Of a DNA stretch of 64,000 nucleotides, positions 35,505 to 45,959 are shown piece after piece. This DNA comes from Triticum aestivum (lineage: Eukaryota > Streptophyta > Magnoliopsida > Poales > Poaceae). Location of the stretch: contig NC_057811.1 of assembly GCF_018294505.1 (NCBI RefSeq), positions 30,966,538 to 31,030,537 on the forward strand, given 5' to 3'. A model generated the notes under the pieces. It searched no databases and was not told where the DNA came from. It worked only from the letters and a program-made list of their open reading frames with translations. The position numbers were made by a program, and so were the translations under genes. How positions within the stretch are numbered: the stretch's first letter is position 1; every line of letters begins with the position of its first letter.

Positions 35505-35552
35505 TATGTGTGTGTGTGTGTGTGTATGTGTGTGTGTATGTGTGTGTGTGTC
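35505..35552. repeat. TG microsatellite
   Basis: About 23 units of tg with two interrupting a bases. Cys/Val or Thr/His ORFs across it are artefacts. Confidence 0.9.
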
Positions 35553-36110
35553 TACGAGCGGGGGGCGGGGCATACGGGCGGCGGCGCGACGACGAGCACA
35601 GGCCGGGGGCGACGGCGCGATCGAGACGGCGACATGGTACGGGGCGGCGGCGACGGCCGGCGGTGGCGACGGCGGTGAAGACGACGACGGGCGGTGAGGG
35701 CGACGGCGGTGACGGCGACGACGGGTGGTGAGGGCGACGGCGGTGACGGCGACGACGGGCGGCGGGGGCGACGGCGCTCGGCGGGGGCGGCGAGGGCGGC
35801 GGCGATGTCGCGCGAAGTAGTTGGAGAATAAGTGGTGGTCAATGAAACTGAATTTTTCGTAAGTGCCATATATATAGGAGGGGCCTTTAGTACCGGTTGG
35901 AGCCACCAACCGGTACTAAAGGCCAATTTTCGCCAGGCCAAGGGGCGGGAAACTGCCCCTTTAGTATCGGTTCGTGGCTCCAACCGGTAATAAAGGCCCC
36001 CCTTTAGTACCGGTTGGAGCCACGACCCGGTACTAAAGGTGTGCGCTGGCGCAGGAGCGGTGCGGGCAAGTTTAGTCCCACCTCGCTAGCCGAGGGGCGC
36101 CCGCACCAGT
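35553..36110. repeat. GC-rich block and internal accggtt repeats of CACTA-2
   Basis: 35553-35815 is built of short ggcgacggcggtgacgg words. 35875-36050 has four or more ctttagtaccggttgg units, paired with inverted copies. The same arrangement is in the fragment at 1013-1472. A short first exon for the accessory gene could hide here on the minus strand, but I cannot support one. Confidence 0.6.
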
Positions 36111-36385
36111 TTAAAAGCCCCGGCGCGGCTGCTGTCTCAAACTCCTCTCTATAGCAGGCTTCTGGGCCTAACTTTGGCGCGCTGCCCGTTGAGCCTTCTA
36201 GCCCTTCTGGGCCTGTATTTGCAAACCCTAGGGTTGGCAGGCCCAGCGGGCAGCGCCCCAACAATTTTTTATATAATTTTCTTCTATTTATTTCCGAGTA
36301 ATTTTTTTGCTGTATTTAGTTTCTTTGTGAATATAAAAAAATTTATATAGTTTCTTTTCTTTTCTGCATTATTTATTTTCTGCTG
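36111..36385. other. CACTA-2 interior, no gene
   Basis: Includes a weak inverted pair (ggcgcgctgccc near 36176 and gggcagcgcccc near 36248), then AT-rich sequence leading into the 343-bp repeats. Confidence 0.5.
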
Positions 36386-38027
36386 TTCATTTTGTAGTGA
36401 TTTTCAATTTCACCATCATTTAGCTCTCTAAACAAATCGGTAAATGACTGAAAAACAGCAAATGATGTCAGAACATCTTGGAAATTGATGACGTCGCTTT
36501 GAAAGATGCATACTGAACGCAAAAATAGGCTGGAGTTCAAATAAGTTTAAAAAACATTGAAGTGCCCGTGTAACAGATGAGTTCTCATCCGAAACCCTAA
36601 TACTTCGAAAGAGATTGTCCAGTTTGTACACGAGGTGCGTCCAGTTTTCTCCGTGACCGTCTCTACTCTTTTGCACATGCTACGCGGGCGAAATGATGAT
36701 ACCATGCCAAGTTCCAACATTTTTAGAGTTCATTTTGTAGTGATTTTCAATTTCACCGTCATTTAGCTCCCTAAACAAATCGGTAAATGACTGAAAACAG
36801 CAAATGATATCAGAACGGGTTGGAAATTGATGACATCGCTTTGAAAGATGCATACTAAACGCAAAAATAGGCTGGAGTTCAAATAAGTTTAAAAAACATT
36901 GAAGTGCCCGTGTAACAGATGAGTTCTCGTCCGAAACCCTGATACTCCGAAAGAGATTGTCCAGTTTGTACACGAGGTGCGTCCAGTTTTCGCCGTGACC
37001 CTCTCTACTCTTTTGCACATGCTATGCGGGCGAAATGATGATACCATGCCAAGTTACAAAAATTTCAGAGTTCATTTTGTAGTGATTTTCAATTTCACCG
37101 TCATTTAGCTCCCTAAACAAATCGATAAATGACTGAAAAACAGCAAATGATGTCAGAACGTGTTAGAAATTGATGACGTCACTTTGAAAGATGCATACTG
37201 AACGCAAAAATAGGCTGGAGTTCAAATAAGTTTAAAAAACATTGAAGTGCCCATGTAACAGATGAGTTCTCGTCCGAAACCCTGATACTCCGAAAGAGAT
37301 TGTCTACTTTGTACATGAGGTGCGTCCAGTTTTCGCTGTGACCCTCTCTACTCTTTTGCACATGCTATGCGGGCGAAATGATGATACCATGCCAAGTTCC
37401 AACATTTTCAGAGTTCATTTTCTAGTGATTTTCAATTTCATCGTCATTTAGCTCCCTAAACAAATCGGTAAATGACTGAAAAACAGCAAATGATGTCAGA
37501 ACGTGTTGGAAATTGATGGCGTCGCTTTGAAAGATGCATACTGAATGCAAAAATAGTCTGGAGTTCAAATAAGTTTAAAAAACATTGAAGTGCCCGTGTA
37601 ACAGATGAGTTCTCGTCCGAAACCCTAATACTCCGAAAGAGATTGTCCAGTTTGTACACGAGGTGCGTCTAGTTTTCGCCGTGACCCTCTCTACTCTTTT
37701 GCACATGCTATGCGGGCGAAAAGATGATACCATGCCAAGTTACAACATTTTCAAAGTTCATTTTGTAGTGATTTTGAATTTCACCGTCATTTAGCTCACT
37801 AAACAAATCGGTAAATGACTGAAAACAGCAAATGATGTCAGAACGTGTTGGAAATTGATGACGTCGCTTTGAAAGATGCATACTGAACGCAAAAATAGGA
37901 TGGAGTACAAATAAGTTTAAAAAACATTGAAGTGCCCGTGTAACAGATGAGTTCTCGTCCGAAACCCTGATACTCCGAAAGAGATTGTCCAATTTGTACA
38001 CGAGGTGCGTCCAGTTTTTGCCGTAAC
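36386..38027. repeat. 343-bp tandem repeat, five copies
   Basis: Units starting ttcattttgtagtgatttt begin at 36386, 36729, 37071, 37414 and 37757 (spacings 343, 342, 343, 343). The fifth is cut after about 271 bases. Copies differ by scattered substitutions and one-base indels. Each copy has a minus-strand frame of about 60-110 codons containing NLFRSIRVSDENSSVTRAL, but it starts and ends differently in each copy. Homology of the units explains the shared frame; coding is not supported. Confidence 0.95.
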
Positions 38028-38282
38028 ACAAGAAGTCCGGAGTTGTAATAAGCTATTAAAGATAAAAAAGAGGCACAATGCTTGTTAATTAGCTTCAAGA
38101 CTTTCGGAATAGTGCAAACTGCACTGCACATAGCTCCGTCCAGTCTACACTATTCCTCAAGGCTTAAAGCTAAGCAACGTGCAGATGAGCAGTGCGCCTC
38201 TGCTTCATCGTCTCTGCACTCAGGGCTTATAAACCGCTCCTAGTGCCTCTCTCTTCGCGAGGTGGGACTAAAAAACAGCTTA
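38028..38282. other. CACTA-2 interior between tandem repeat and right end
   Basis: Non-repetitive sequence with no conserved ORF. The minus-strand frame 37838-38131 overlaps the last repeat unit and is not supported. Confidence 0.5.
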
Positions 38283-38539
38283 CTAAGAAACTATAGTACC
38301 GGTTCATGACACGAACCGGTACTAAAGGTGCCTGTGGGGCCCCAGCCTGACCACAGCCTGACGCAGCATCATTAGTACCGATTCGTGACACGAACTAGTA
38401 CAAAAGGTTGCTCACGAACCGGTACTAATGATCTCCGCCCGCCTAGCCGTTGGAACCGGCACTAATGGACACATTAGTGCCGGCTCAAAATCAAACCGGC
38501 ACTAATGTGCTTCACATTTGACCCTTTTTTCTACTAGTG
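38283..38539. repeat. Right subterminal repeats and terminal repeat of CACTA-2
   Basis: Words agtaccggttc, cgaaccggtact and cattagtgccgg alternate in both orientations and end in ccctttttt and the terminal CACTAGT (inverted). Confidence 0.8.
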
Positions 38540-38542
38540 ATA

Positions 38543-39056
38543 CCTCCTGTATCGGTCAATCTTCCTCTCCTAACCACCTTAGGAAGCTATCAGTTTCCGA
38601 CACACATTCATTCTTTCTCTCCATGTTTCGATCTCTAAGTCTCTCAACTACACAACCCCTTTTTCCACTCTGTTACCAAATGTATTTACCTCACACACCC
38701 GCCATTGCACCCCATGTCGAGCTCTCTCTCTCCCCCCTCTCCCTCTCACGCTCTCGCGCTAAATACATGCATTGCCTACCTAGCCCCCCAACCTCTCGTG
38801 CGCACGCACGCACGTTGTATATCTAGGTCACTCCCTCGAGACTGTCTCACTCTTTCTTCCGCACGGCGGGCCACACTCGCTCAATCTCGCTCTCTTTATC
38901 TGAGTCTCGTTTAACCTAGTTTTCTTTCACACACAAATGATATATCTCCCTGTTCGGGCCTCGATCGACACACTCTATACTCTCTCACGCAGATTGTCTA
39001 TCTAGGTCAGTCCATCCAAGCCGCCGCCACTCTTTCGACCTCATGGTGGGCCACGC

Positions 39057-39093
<37 letters not shown>

Positions 39094-40602
39094 GTATGTC
39101 TCTATTAACCTCGCTCTTTCTCGGACAAAAACGATATATCACCATGTTTGAGCCCAATTCGACCTATTCACATTGTATACTCTCTCACGCACATCGTCTA
39201 TCTAGCTCACTCTCTCCAACCCATCTCACTCTTTCGATCGCATGGCGACCCTATGCGATCGGTTGACCTTGCTTCCTCCCACGCACAAAATATATCTACA
39301 CGTCTGTGACTGGATCATCTCTCGAGCTCTATCTTACAGCCCTCACCCTTGCCAAAAAGCTCAATCGGACAATATCTCTCCAGAGCATATATATTTGTTC
39401 AATGAATGTCGGACCACACTCACTTTGTCTCTCTATCTATATGTCTCTCGATTGACCTCGCTTTCTCACACTGTATCTTCCACGCGTTGAAGCTACTACC
39501 TCTCCATCCCTCGCAAAGCGGGAGCTATTTACATTGCGAGGGGCACTCCAACCTTGGATTAATTTGTGTAGGCATTTATTCCGGTCGGTTTAGATTATAT
39601 TTTCGTAGCATTCGGCCCACAACTACTCCAAACACCGTTGCAACCCACGCAACTCCCCTAGTTGATTTCCCTCTGGCTCGGTCATCCCTCTCTCGCACGT
39701 CCTTTCTCGCCTTCAACATCGCACCATGGTATTATTAAAAAACTATGTTGTTCTCTTTAATTATTATAAATAAGCTACAAAACTACACACCGATAGTCCA
39801 CTTGGAATGGAACAAATTTCGACCCACAAATTAAAGTGCTACAAACTACACACCGAGGGGCCCACATGTCATGAAACAAATTTGGACCCATATACAAATT
39901 AAAAAATAAAGGACGAGGATCGAACATGCGACCGGGCCTTCAAGCCGCACGTCAATAGGCAACATACGTAGAATAGCAATGTTTGTTGTACCCCCTTTGT
40001 TCACATAATGTTTTTATATTACCACAGCCTAATTAATGGATAACATGTAATATTATTTTTAGTACTATTCGCCTTCACTTACTGGTGGGTTCCATGTGTG
40101 CTCTCTCTCTCCTCCCCTTCTGCGTTTAGACGCACGCGCAAACAGGAAGAACTCGCGGGCGATGTTGCCGTTGACCATATCTGGACACGTTCACAAGTCA
40201 CGGCACCAGTTTCACGTACTAGCAGCACTAGTCAGTGTGTACGTGCAATGCACGTTAATTTGGAAGTATATTAAGTGCATGCGGATATTAACTACTAGGA
40301 TATTATTTGCGTGTTGTCATGTGATTAGCACTATTTTTGGCATGAAATTAACTGCATGCTAAACGTGTTGAGCGCTCGACATTGAAGCAGTCTGGGTCGT
40401 TGGATGACAAGGAATACATGTGGCTTGATGACGTTTTATATTTAATTTGATATGGCTCTAGCAGAACATTCAATCGATCAAACCATACATTTCGTTCAGT
40501 TTGACTCCGACTTTAAATTATACGATGATCGATATAAATTAAATGGAAATGATAAACGTTCGGATTTTAAGCATGGCAATCCGAACGTTTTTCATGGCAA
40601 AT
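38543..40602. other. CACTA-1 interior, pyrimidine-rich, no gene supported
   Basis: 38543-39500 is rich in ctctctc words, with a pure CT run at about 39060-39088 and loosely repeated blocks (gtctatctaggtcactcc type, about 38820, 39000 and 39195). The rest is AT-rich. ORFs on the plus strand (38518-38914, 39242-39738) are Ser/Leu/Thr-rich products of this composition. Confidence 0.5.
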
Positions 40603-41298
40603 TTAGATTACGCGGTGGTGGCGGGGGCGTCTCGCGGTGGGAAGCGGCTCCTCTGCCGTGCTCTGTGTGTCGTCGGGCCACTGACCGACAGCGGCGTCTT
40701 GCGCCGTTGTTGGCGTACTCCTGGACGTTGTCCTAGCTTCAAGGAAGGCCAAAATGTTCTGGACTTCGGAGCGAGTCAACTGGCGGGAGGGGGCAACTGG
40801 CGTTGGTGCAAGGAAGCGGTCGACGGCGGCCATCCATGCCACTGAGGGGGGCACTGGCACCCGCGCGGGGACAGGCACTGGCACCCGTGCGTCGAAGACA
40901 TTCGTGTGCACGGGCACCGGCACGGGCGCGCACGTCAGTGCACGCGCAGGCGCATGCGCTGGCAGGTGTACGGGCACCGGCACGGGCGTGCGCGTCAGTG
41001 CACGCGCAGGCGCATGCGCTGGCAGGTGCACGGGCGCGTGAAAGTCGGCGGGGACCTCGTGGAACCCCGTGGGATCAAGGTCAGCGACAATGTGCGGCTC
41101 CCAGCCCATCAATGCCACGGGGATGGGCGCTGGTGCAGTCGGGGCGACGGGAGCCGGAACGGGAGCGGGAACAGGCGCGGCGTCTCCCCGCAAGGCCAGT
41201 TCAAGCTCGTCCCAAAGCGCCTTATGTTCTTGAGACTCCGGCTGGGTGTCTTCCTCAGGAAACTGGAACACTAAGGGAAGACCATCCTGATGCGGCAT
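40603..41298 (-). CDS. Proline-rich ORF of CACTA-1 with a 20-residue repeat
   Basis: A minus-strand frame of 231 codons from ATG at 41298. The N-terminus MPHQDGLPLVFQFPEED and an acidic stretch precede a Pro/Ala/Val region with two tandem 60-bp units (40906-40965 and 40966-41025). Each unit encodes VHLPAHAPARALT plus a PVPVP tail. Residues about 170-205 (SQLTRSEVQNILAFLEA type) are less repetitive and could form a short helix. No domain is recognised. Overlapping plus-strand frames (40754-41321) are products of the same GC-rich repeat. Strand choice rests on the non-repetitive ends and on copy B of the upstream duplication. It could be a non-coding GC-rich tract. Confidence 0.4.
   Translation of the reverse strand: MPHQDGLPLVFQFPEEDTQPESQEHKALWDELELALRGDAAPVPAPVPAPVAPTAPAPIPVALMGWEPHIVADLDPTGFHEVPADFHAPVHLPAHAPARALTRTPVPVPVHLPAHAPARALTCAPVPVPVHTNVFDARVPVPVPARVPVPPSVAWMAAVDRFLAPTPVAPSRQLTRSEVQNILAFLEARTTSRSTPTTAQDAAVGQWPDDTQSTAEEPLPTARRPRHHRVI
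40906..41025. repeat. 60-bp tandem repeat within the proline-rich ORF
   Basis: Two units beginning gtgcacgggcaccggcacgg and gtgtacgggcaccggcacgg, differing at three or four positions; the start of a third follows. Confidence 0.9.
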
Positions 41299-42209
41299 GG
41301 CGTACGTTTAGGTCAGGCTAGTTGGAGGTAGACGACAGGAGAATCGGAGAGGAAGAGAGAGGATTGTAGCGATACCGGGTAGTGCGGGGTTGATTTTAAG
41401 CTACGGCGCCGGCGACATTAAAAGTGGGAGCAGTTGGGACGACGGTGGGCGGCGGAGCCTAGTCAAAGGGCTCGCCTCCCGGTGGGCCTGCACAGCGGTC
41501 TGCTGGCACGCCTCCCTGACAGCCGGCGCAGCGGTCTGCTCGCACGCCTCCCGTCGACTCACACGCTTGCTCGGACGGCACCTGCCGATGAGAAGCGGGG
41601 ACTCGTGGCGGCATGTAAATGCCCACGGTTTCAATAGTGAAAGCGTTCGCCTTAACGTGACAGGTCTTTGTTCCAAAATACCTTGGCTCTTCATTTGTGC
41701 AACTTGTCATAAGCAGCTTGTCTCAAATTGAAGAAAAAACTTACGAAGTAATATTTGTGCCATATCACGTGACCATACTTAGTTTCAGGAATTTATGCTC
41801 ACTTTTGGATTTCTTGAAATTTAAGATCCAGGATTCGAAACAATATCACAACCTACATCATGCAATAAATTTTTAAGCCGTACATCTGTCCTATTGTATT
41901 TCTTAAGAAAGGATTTGGTCAAACATTTTGCTTAGTTAGACTTCAGACAAGTTATATATGTAGAGTAAAAGGATAATCCCTCTGTACCAGTGCATTGCCT
42001 GATATATTAACTCAAGTACTAGGCACGAACAAACGGGCTCAATTCTGTCCTCATCCTGGTGTCGTAGTAGTAGTACTAGGCAATGCAGTTGACGGGTGAC
42101 CTTGACGAGCGGCGAGCAAGGGAATTGAACCGTGCTCGGCACGGTAGGTAACGTTGTCTAGTTACTAAAGCATCCCTCCGTTGTTCATCAGTAGTCATTA
42201 TGGACCGGG
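41299..42209. other. CACTA-1 interior, no gene supported
   Basis: 41400-41640 is GC-rich with ORFs on both strands, including repeated ggtctgctsgcacgcctccc words near 41496 and 41531. The remainder is AT-rich. Nothing recognised. Confidence 0.4.
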
Positions 42210-42653
42210 GACATGAGGGGAATTTCCTAGGGCTTGAATTCTGGCTGCCAGATATTTCGACTAGAAATGCTGAGGCTCGACTGGTTGGGGTTGCCTAATG
42301 TGCATACCACGCACGCCACCGAAGGACACGAGCCCATTTGTTTAGGATCAACATGAGCCAAGGTCTGGCTGGTACACCGTTGGGTCCTACCATTCGAGAA
42401 TATGAAAGGAACCTTTTAAATTGCCGAACGAATCTATGTGTATTACAATACCCGTATTTTCCTTGCAAATACTAATCTCAACGTGGTAATTGATTTATGA
42501 CGAGTTGTTGAATTAGAGTGAGTTTGTAAAATAGTGATCTCAACGTGGATTTCACATTTCATAGTATCCCTAGTAAGTTTTCCAATGGCAATTCAAATTT
42601 AAAAGATGAACAATATGGAGGTGAGAAAACTTTGTATGTATCAAGCATATGAC

Positions 42654-42690
42654 CACACACACACACACAGAGACACACACGCACGAACAC
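42654..42690. repeat. CA microsatellite
   Basis: An uninterrupted CA run followed by gagacacacacgcac. Confidence 0.85.
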
Positions 42691-42760
42691 AACAACAATC
42701 CAATAAGTATAGTGCATCTATTTTTCCAAACCATGCATGTATGACACGAATTCAAAAATA

Positions 42761-42920
42761 CTCCTTCTATTCCTAAATATTAGTCTTTTAGAGAGTTCAA
42801 CAAGTGACTACATACGGAGCAAAATGAGTGAATCTAGACTCTAAAATATGTCTATATACATCCTTATCTGCCAGTCCATTTGAAGCCTCTAAAAAGACTA
42901 ATATTTAGGAACGAAGGGAG
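42761..42920. mobile_element. Stowaway-type MITE (160 bp)
   Basis: Ends ctccttctattcctaaatat and, inverted, ctcccttcgttcctaaatat, with ctaaaaagac inside both arms. Flanked by TA (42759-42760, 42921-42922). Typical Triticeae Stowaway, no coding capacity. Confidence 0.88.
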
Positions 42921-43039
42921 TAAAATGTAAGACATCCATGGTCCTCAGTTCAATATTTAAAATGAACATGAAACTGAAACATGAATATTAAGTCTAGTAC
43001 TACAGTGCATGCAAATGTTGTGTTTAGGCGGAGCTATGA

Positions 43040-44090
43040 TTGTCGGGGGTCAACCCCTCGACCTTAGATAAAATTGTGGAGCTCTATTTAGGGTTGTTTA
43101 GATTATATTTGTCCCCACCCTCCCAACCACTGATTGGTTGTGCACCCCCACCACTCCCCCCGGGAGAATATCATGTGCCCCCATACCTTAGATGCTATAT
43201 GCCGATACGAGTTGCTTGGAGCTTGTAGATCTGAGATATAGCAGCTCACATGATGTGTCTTAATATTTTTGCAGGAAACCTTGATGAGTTTGAGAATTGG
43301 ACACAATTTGTACAAAAACTACTTAGATGCCCTTTGATCCCATATCCAACGACATCGAAGCTCGTATCACCGTAGCATCTAAGATGAAGGAGGACATCAT
43401 ATTCTCCTGGATGTAAGAATATCATGTGCTACCACACCTTAGATGCTTTGGTGATACAAGCTCTTCGGAGGCGTTGGATTTGTGACCCAACACCTCCTCG
43501 GTGGTTCGAATGGTTTTTTGCATAAAAGCCCCAAAAGAGTTCGGCCACTGCTTACAAGCACAAAGACTGCTCAGATGCCATTGGATCTCAGATCAAACGA
43601 CCTTCAAGCTCGTATCACCGTAGCATCCAAGCTGTGATAGCACCTTATGTTTTCTCGCACGGGAGAGTATGAGGTGCACCATAGATTCTATGGTGATACG
43701 AGTTCACTGAGATCTAACGGCCCACAATAGGAGGTTTGAATGTTTTTGCAATATACGGCTGATAGAGTTTGGGAAATGCGCAGAAAGTACAAGTACTACG
43801 CATGTGCCACCTGATCACTGATCATACGACCTAGATGCTCATATCACCGTAGTGGGTAATTAAGCTACGGGGAGCACCTAATATGAGCACCGGGGAGCCA
43901 TTGGATCGAATATCCAGCGGCACACACGAGGCCTGAATGTTTTATTTGCAAAAAAAACCTTTGGAGAGTTTGGAAATTGCGCATAATTACAAAGACTACT
44001 CCCAAGCCATTGGATCTCACTTCCAATGGTGTAAAAACTCTTATCACCATAGTCTCTAAGCTGCGGGGTGGATGTGATATTCTATGCCGC
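43040..44090. repeat. Diverged tandem repeats of about 200-250 bp
   Basis: The motif cgtatcaccgtagcatctaag recurs at about 43362, 43612, 43841 and 44040, each preceded by a gccattggatctcayatccaacg block and followed by a word such as gggagcacctaatat or ggatgtgatattct. An earlier relic lies near 43150-43210. Four to five units, clearly diverged. Confidence 0.7.
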
Positions 44091-45070
44091 TGTCATTTTT
44101 GTTCGTAAACTTGCAAAATACGTGTAACTCGTGCCGTTACTTGTCTAACCGCGCAAAGTGTTTGTTCAAAAAAACCATCCTACACTGAAATATCGGAACA
44201 ACACACGGGGGTCGCACTTGTCATTAATCAAATTTGGACCTAAAACTAACAAATCTGAAAGAAGAGATTTGAACTGGCAACCTGGACTACAAAGCGTAAG
44301 TCGATAGCCTGAAAAAACGAACGGTTGTTGGCTTTGTCCCATAACTTGATTTTATACAGTACTTGCGTTGAGTAGAGTAGAGGGAGTGCCTCGTCAACAC
44401 GTGCATGACCGTTGTCTCACTTATTGGTGGGTCCCAGGTCTGCGATCTCAATATCTCTTCTCTCCATCGTCTAACCTTTGCACGGGCACACACGAAGAGC
44501 GGTGCTAGCTTGCCGTGGTGTTATTACAACTAAAAAAAAGCTTGGAAAATAGAAGAATCGCCTAGAACAAGAGACGTTGTGGCTGGTCGAGATGGAGCTA
44601 ACCACATCTATCCTCCGTGCCATGTTTGCATGATGAAGCTGTGTGGCTAGTGGGGTGTTTTCGACCGACTGGCTGGGTCCCGAGGTGGAACCACAGGTAC
44701 TATGTCTGATACAGTATATTTTTACACGCACATTTTTCCTCCGTGCCGAGACGTGGCACACCCTACCGCGCGGTTTCGGGGTCCTCCCGGGTGGTACACG
44801 CATATATTCTTCCTGACATGGGACGCCCTACCGCGCGTTTTCTGGGTCCTCCTCGGTTGTAGCGCCGAAGCAAGTAAATGAGTCGTCAAATCACGAAAGA
44901 CCACCTTTCCCGCCGAGTACATCAGTGAAGCACGGTGGCTAGCTAGTTGGGCTAGTTCGACCGATTAGCTAGGCCGCCGCCACATTTGTTTTTTCACCCC
45001 TTTTTTTATCTACTTGCCGGCAGGTAAATTTAAATATCCACCGCGGCGTTGCTCTGGTGTTTGGGTGCAG
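44091..45070. other. CACTA-1 interior with a short direct repeat
   Basis: A repeat of about 75 bp occurs at about 44745-44795 and 44815-44865 (ccctaccgcgcg, then gggtcctcc). Otherwise no feature is recognised. Confidence 0.45.
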
Positions 45071-45148
45071 CAGGATTTTTAATTTTTTGATTGACGGGAG
45101 TAGGCGCGGCAGGATTTTTAATTTTTTGATTGACGGGAGCAGGCGCGG
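45071..45148. repeat. 39-bp tandem duplication
   Basis: Two adjacent copies of caggatttttaattttttga plus ttgacgggagyaggcgcgg, differing at one base. Confidence 0.9.
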
Positions 45149-45336
45149 CAGCAATTAGTCACGATGACTCCGCCTGTAAAAACCCACTGCTCCCTGATGT
45201 GAGAAGTCGTCGACTGGTGCTTTACCGTGGTGAAAACCAAAAGATTCCCCGCTCCCTCCGCCTTCCCGTAGATTGCATTGCCTTTCAGCCGTTTCGCCCC
45301 CTTTGCTTCCACTCCCCATTGCTTCTACCTGGTGCC

Positions 45337-45951
45337 ATGGCGGCGCAGCAGATCACGGAGTCCGAGGTGAGGCGCCTGACACAGGAGCTCCATGCCAAGG
45401 ATGCGGAGCTCAGGGCCAAGGACGTGGAGCTCCGTGAGCTCAAGGAGGAGAGGAGTGCCATGCTCCTCCGTTATGTGCGGGAGTTCATGGAGCTTCAAAA
45501 GCGGCAGGCGTCCACCACAAAGATGCTCGAGGCGTCGGCGACGTTGCTGCAGAAAGCGGGAGATACGATAGGCCGTCAGGGGAGCCGGCTATAGCGCGAG
45601 CGGGCCGATCGTGACGAGGTCCAGGATCGCCTCAGCCACTTGGTGAACCAAGTTGCCACGCACGTGTTGCGGCTGCGCGATGCCTACCGTCGTGCCAGCG
45701 CGATGATGCCGGCCGTCGGGCTAAACCCCTTCGATCACCCGGTCGACTTCAACGAGCTGCGGCTTCCTGACCTGGTCTCCTTCTTCACCTATATCTCTGA
45801 GGAGCTGAGCCCCCCTGACTGCTGGGATCCACCAGCTACATCTTCGCACGAAAGAAGTGCGTCCGGGCAAAAAAAAAAAAAAACAAAACGATTCGCCCCC
45901 CTGACTGCTGGGACCCACCAGCTACATCTTCGCAGGCAAGGAAGTGCCTGA
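45337..45951 (+). pseudogene. Coiled-coil ORF of CACTA-1 with one in-frame stop
   Basis: From ATG at 45337 the frame reads MAAQQITESEVRRLTQEL, then seven-residue KDAEL and KDVEL repeats, then LLRYVREFMELQKRQASTTK. A TAG at 45592-45594 follows RQGSRL, and the same frame stays open after it (DEVQDRLSHLVNQVATHV, LNPFDHPVDFNELRLPDLVS) to 45951. I recall similar hypothetical proteins in wheat, where they are repeat-associated. The first part should form a coiled coil. No enzyme motif is seen. It runs on the strand opposite to ORF1, near the right end of CACTA-1. C-terminal residues after about 45840 run into an A-run and repeated sequence and are doubtful. Confidence 0.55.
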
Positions 45952-45959
45952 CAGTCGGG

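Larger units (their letters stand above)
32787..38539. mobile_element. CACTA-2: 5.75-kb CACTA element without transposase
   Basis: The left end is CACTAGTGCAGAACCGG. The right end, read on the minus strand, is CACTAGTAGAAAAAAGG. Both sides have ATA (32784-32786, 38540-38542). Subterminal words of the ttagtaccggtt type cluster at both ends and internally near 35880-36050. Contents from left: a palindrome, a four-exon minus-strand gene, AT-rich degenerate repeats, a GC-rich block, a 343-bp tandem repeat and right subterminal repeats. The two terminal repeats agree fully only over the first seven bases, which is poor for one element. No TNP2 sequence is present. Confidence 0.8.
42210..43030. repeat. 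Copy B of the diverged duplication within CACTA-1
   Basis: Diverged counterpart of 31800-32780, in the same orientation. It lacks the 33-bp expansion and carries a different MITE (42761-42920) and a CA run (42654-42675). Confidence 0.6.

Noticed and set aside
35442..35983. Pro/Arg-rich minus-strand ORFs as first exon of the CACTA-2 gene
   Set aside because: Composition is explained by ggcgac repeats and the TG microsatellite; no donor or start could be fixed.
36386..38027. CRISPR-like or satellite array
   Set aside because: Units of 343 bp with no spacers, in a plant CACTA element; an ordinary tandem amplification.
39985..40050. Possible MITE (ccccctttgttcacataatg)
   Set aside because: Only one end is recognisable; no inverted partner or TA duplication was found.
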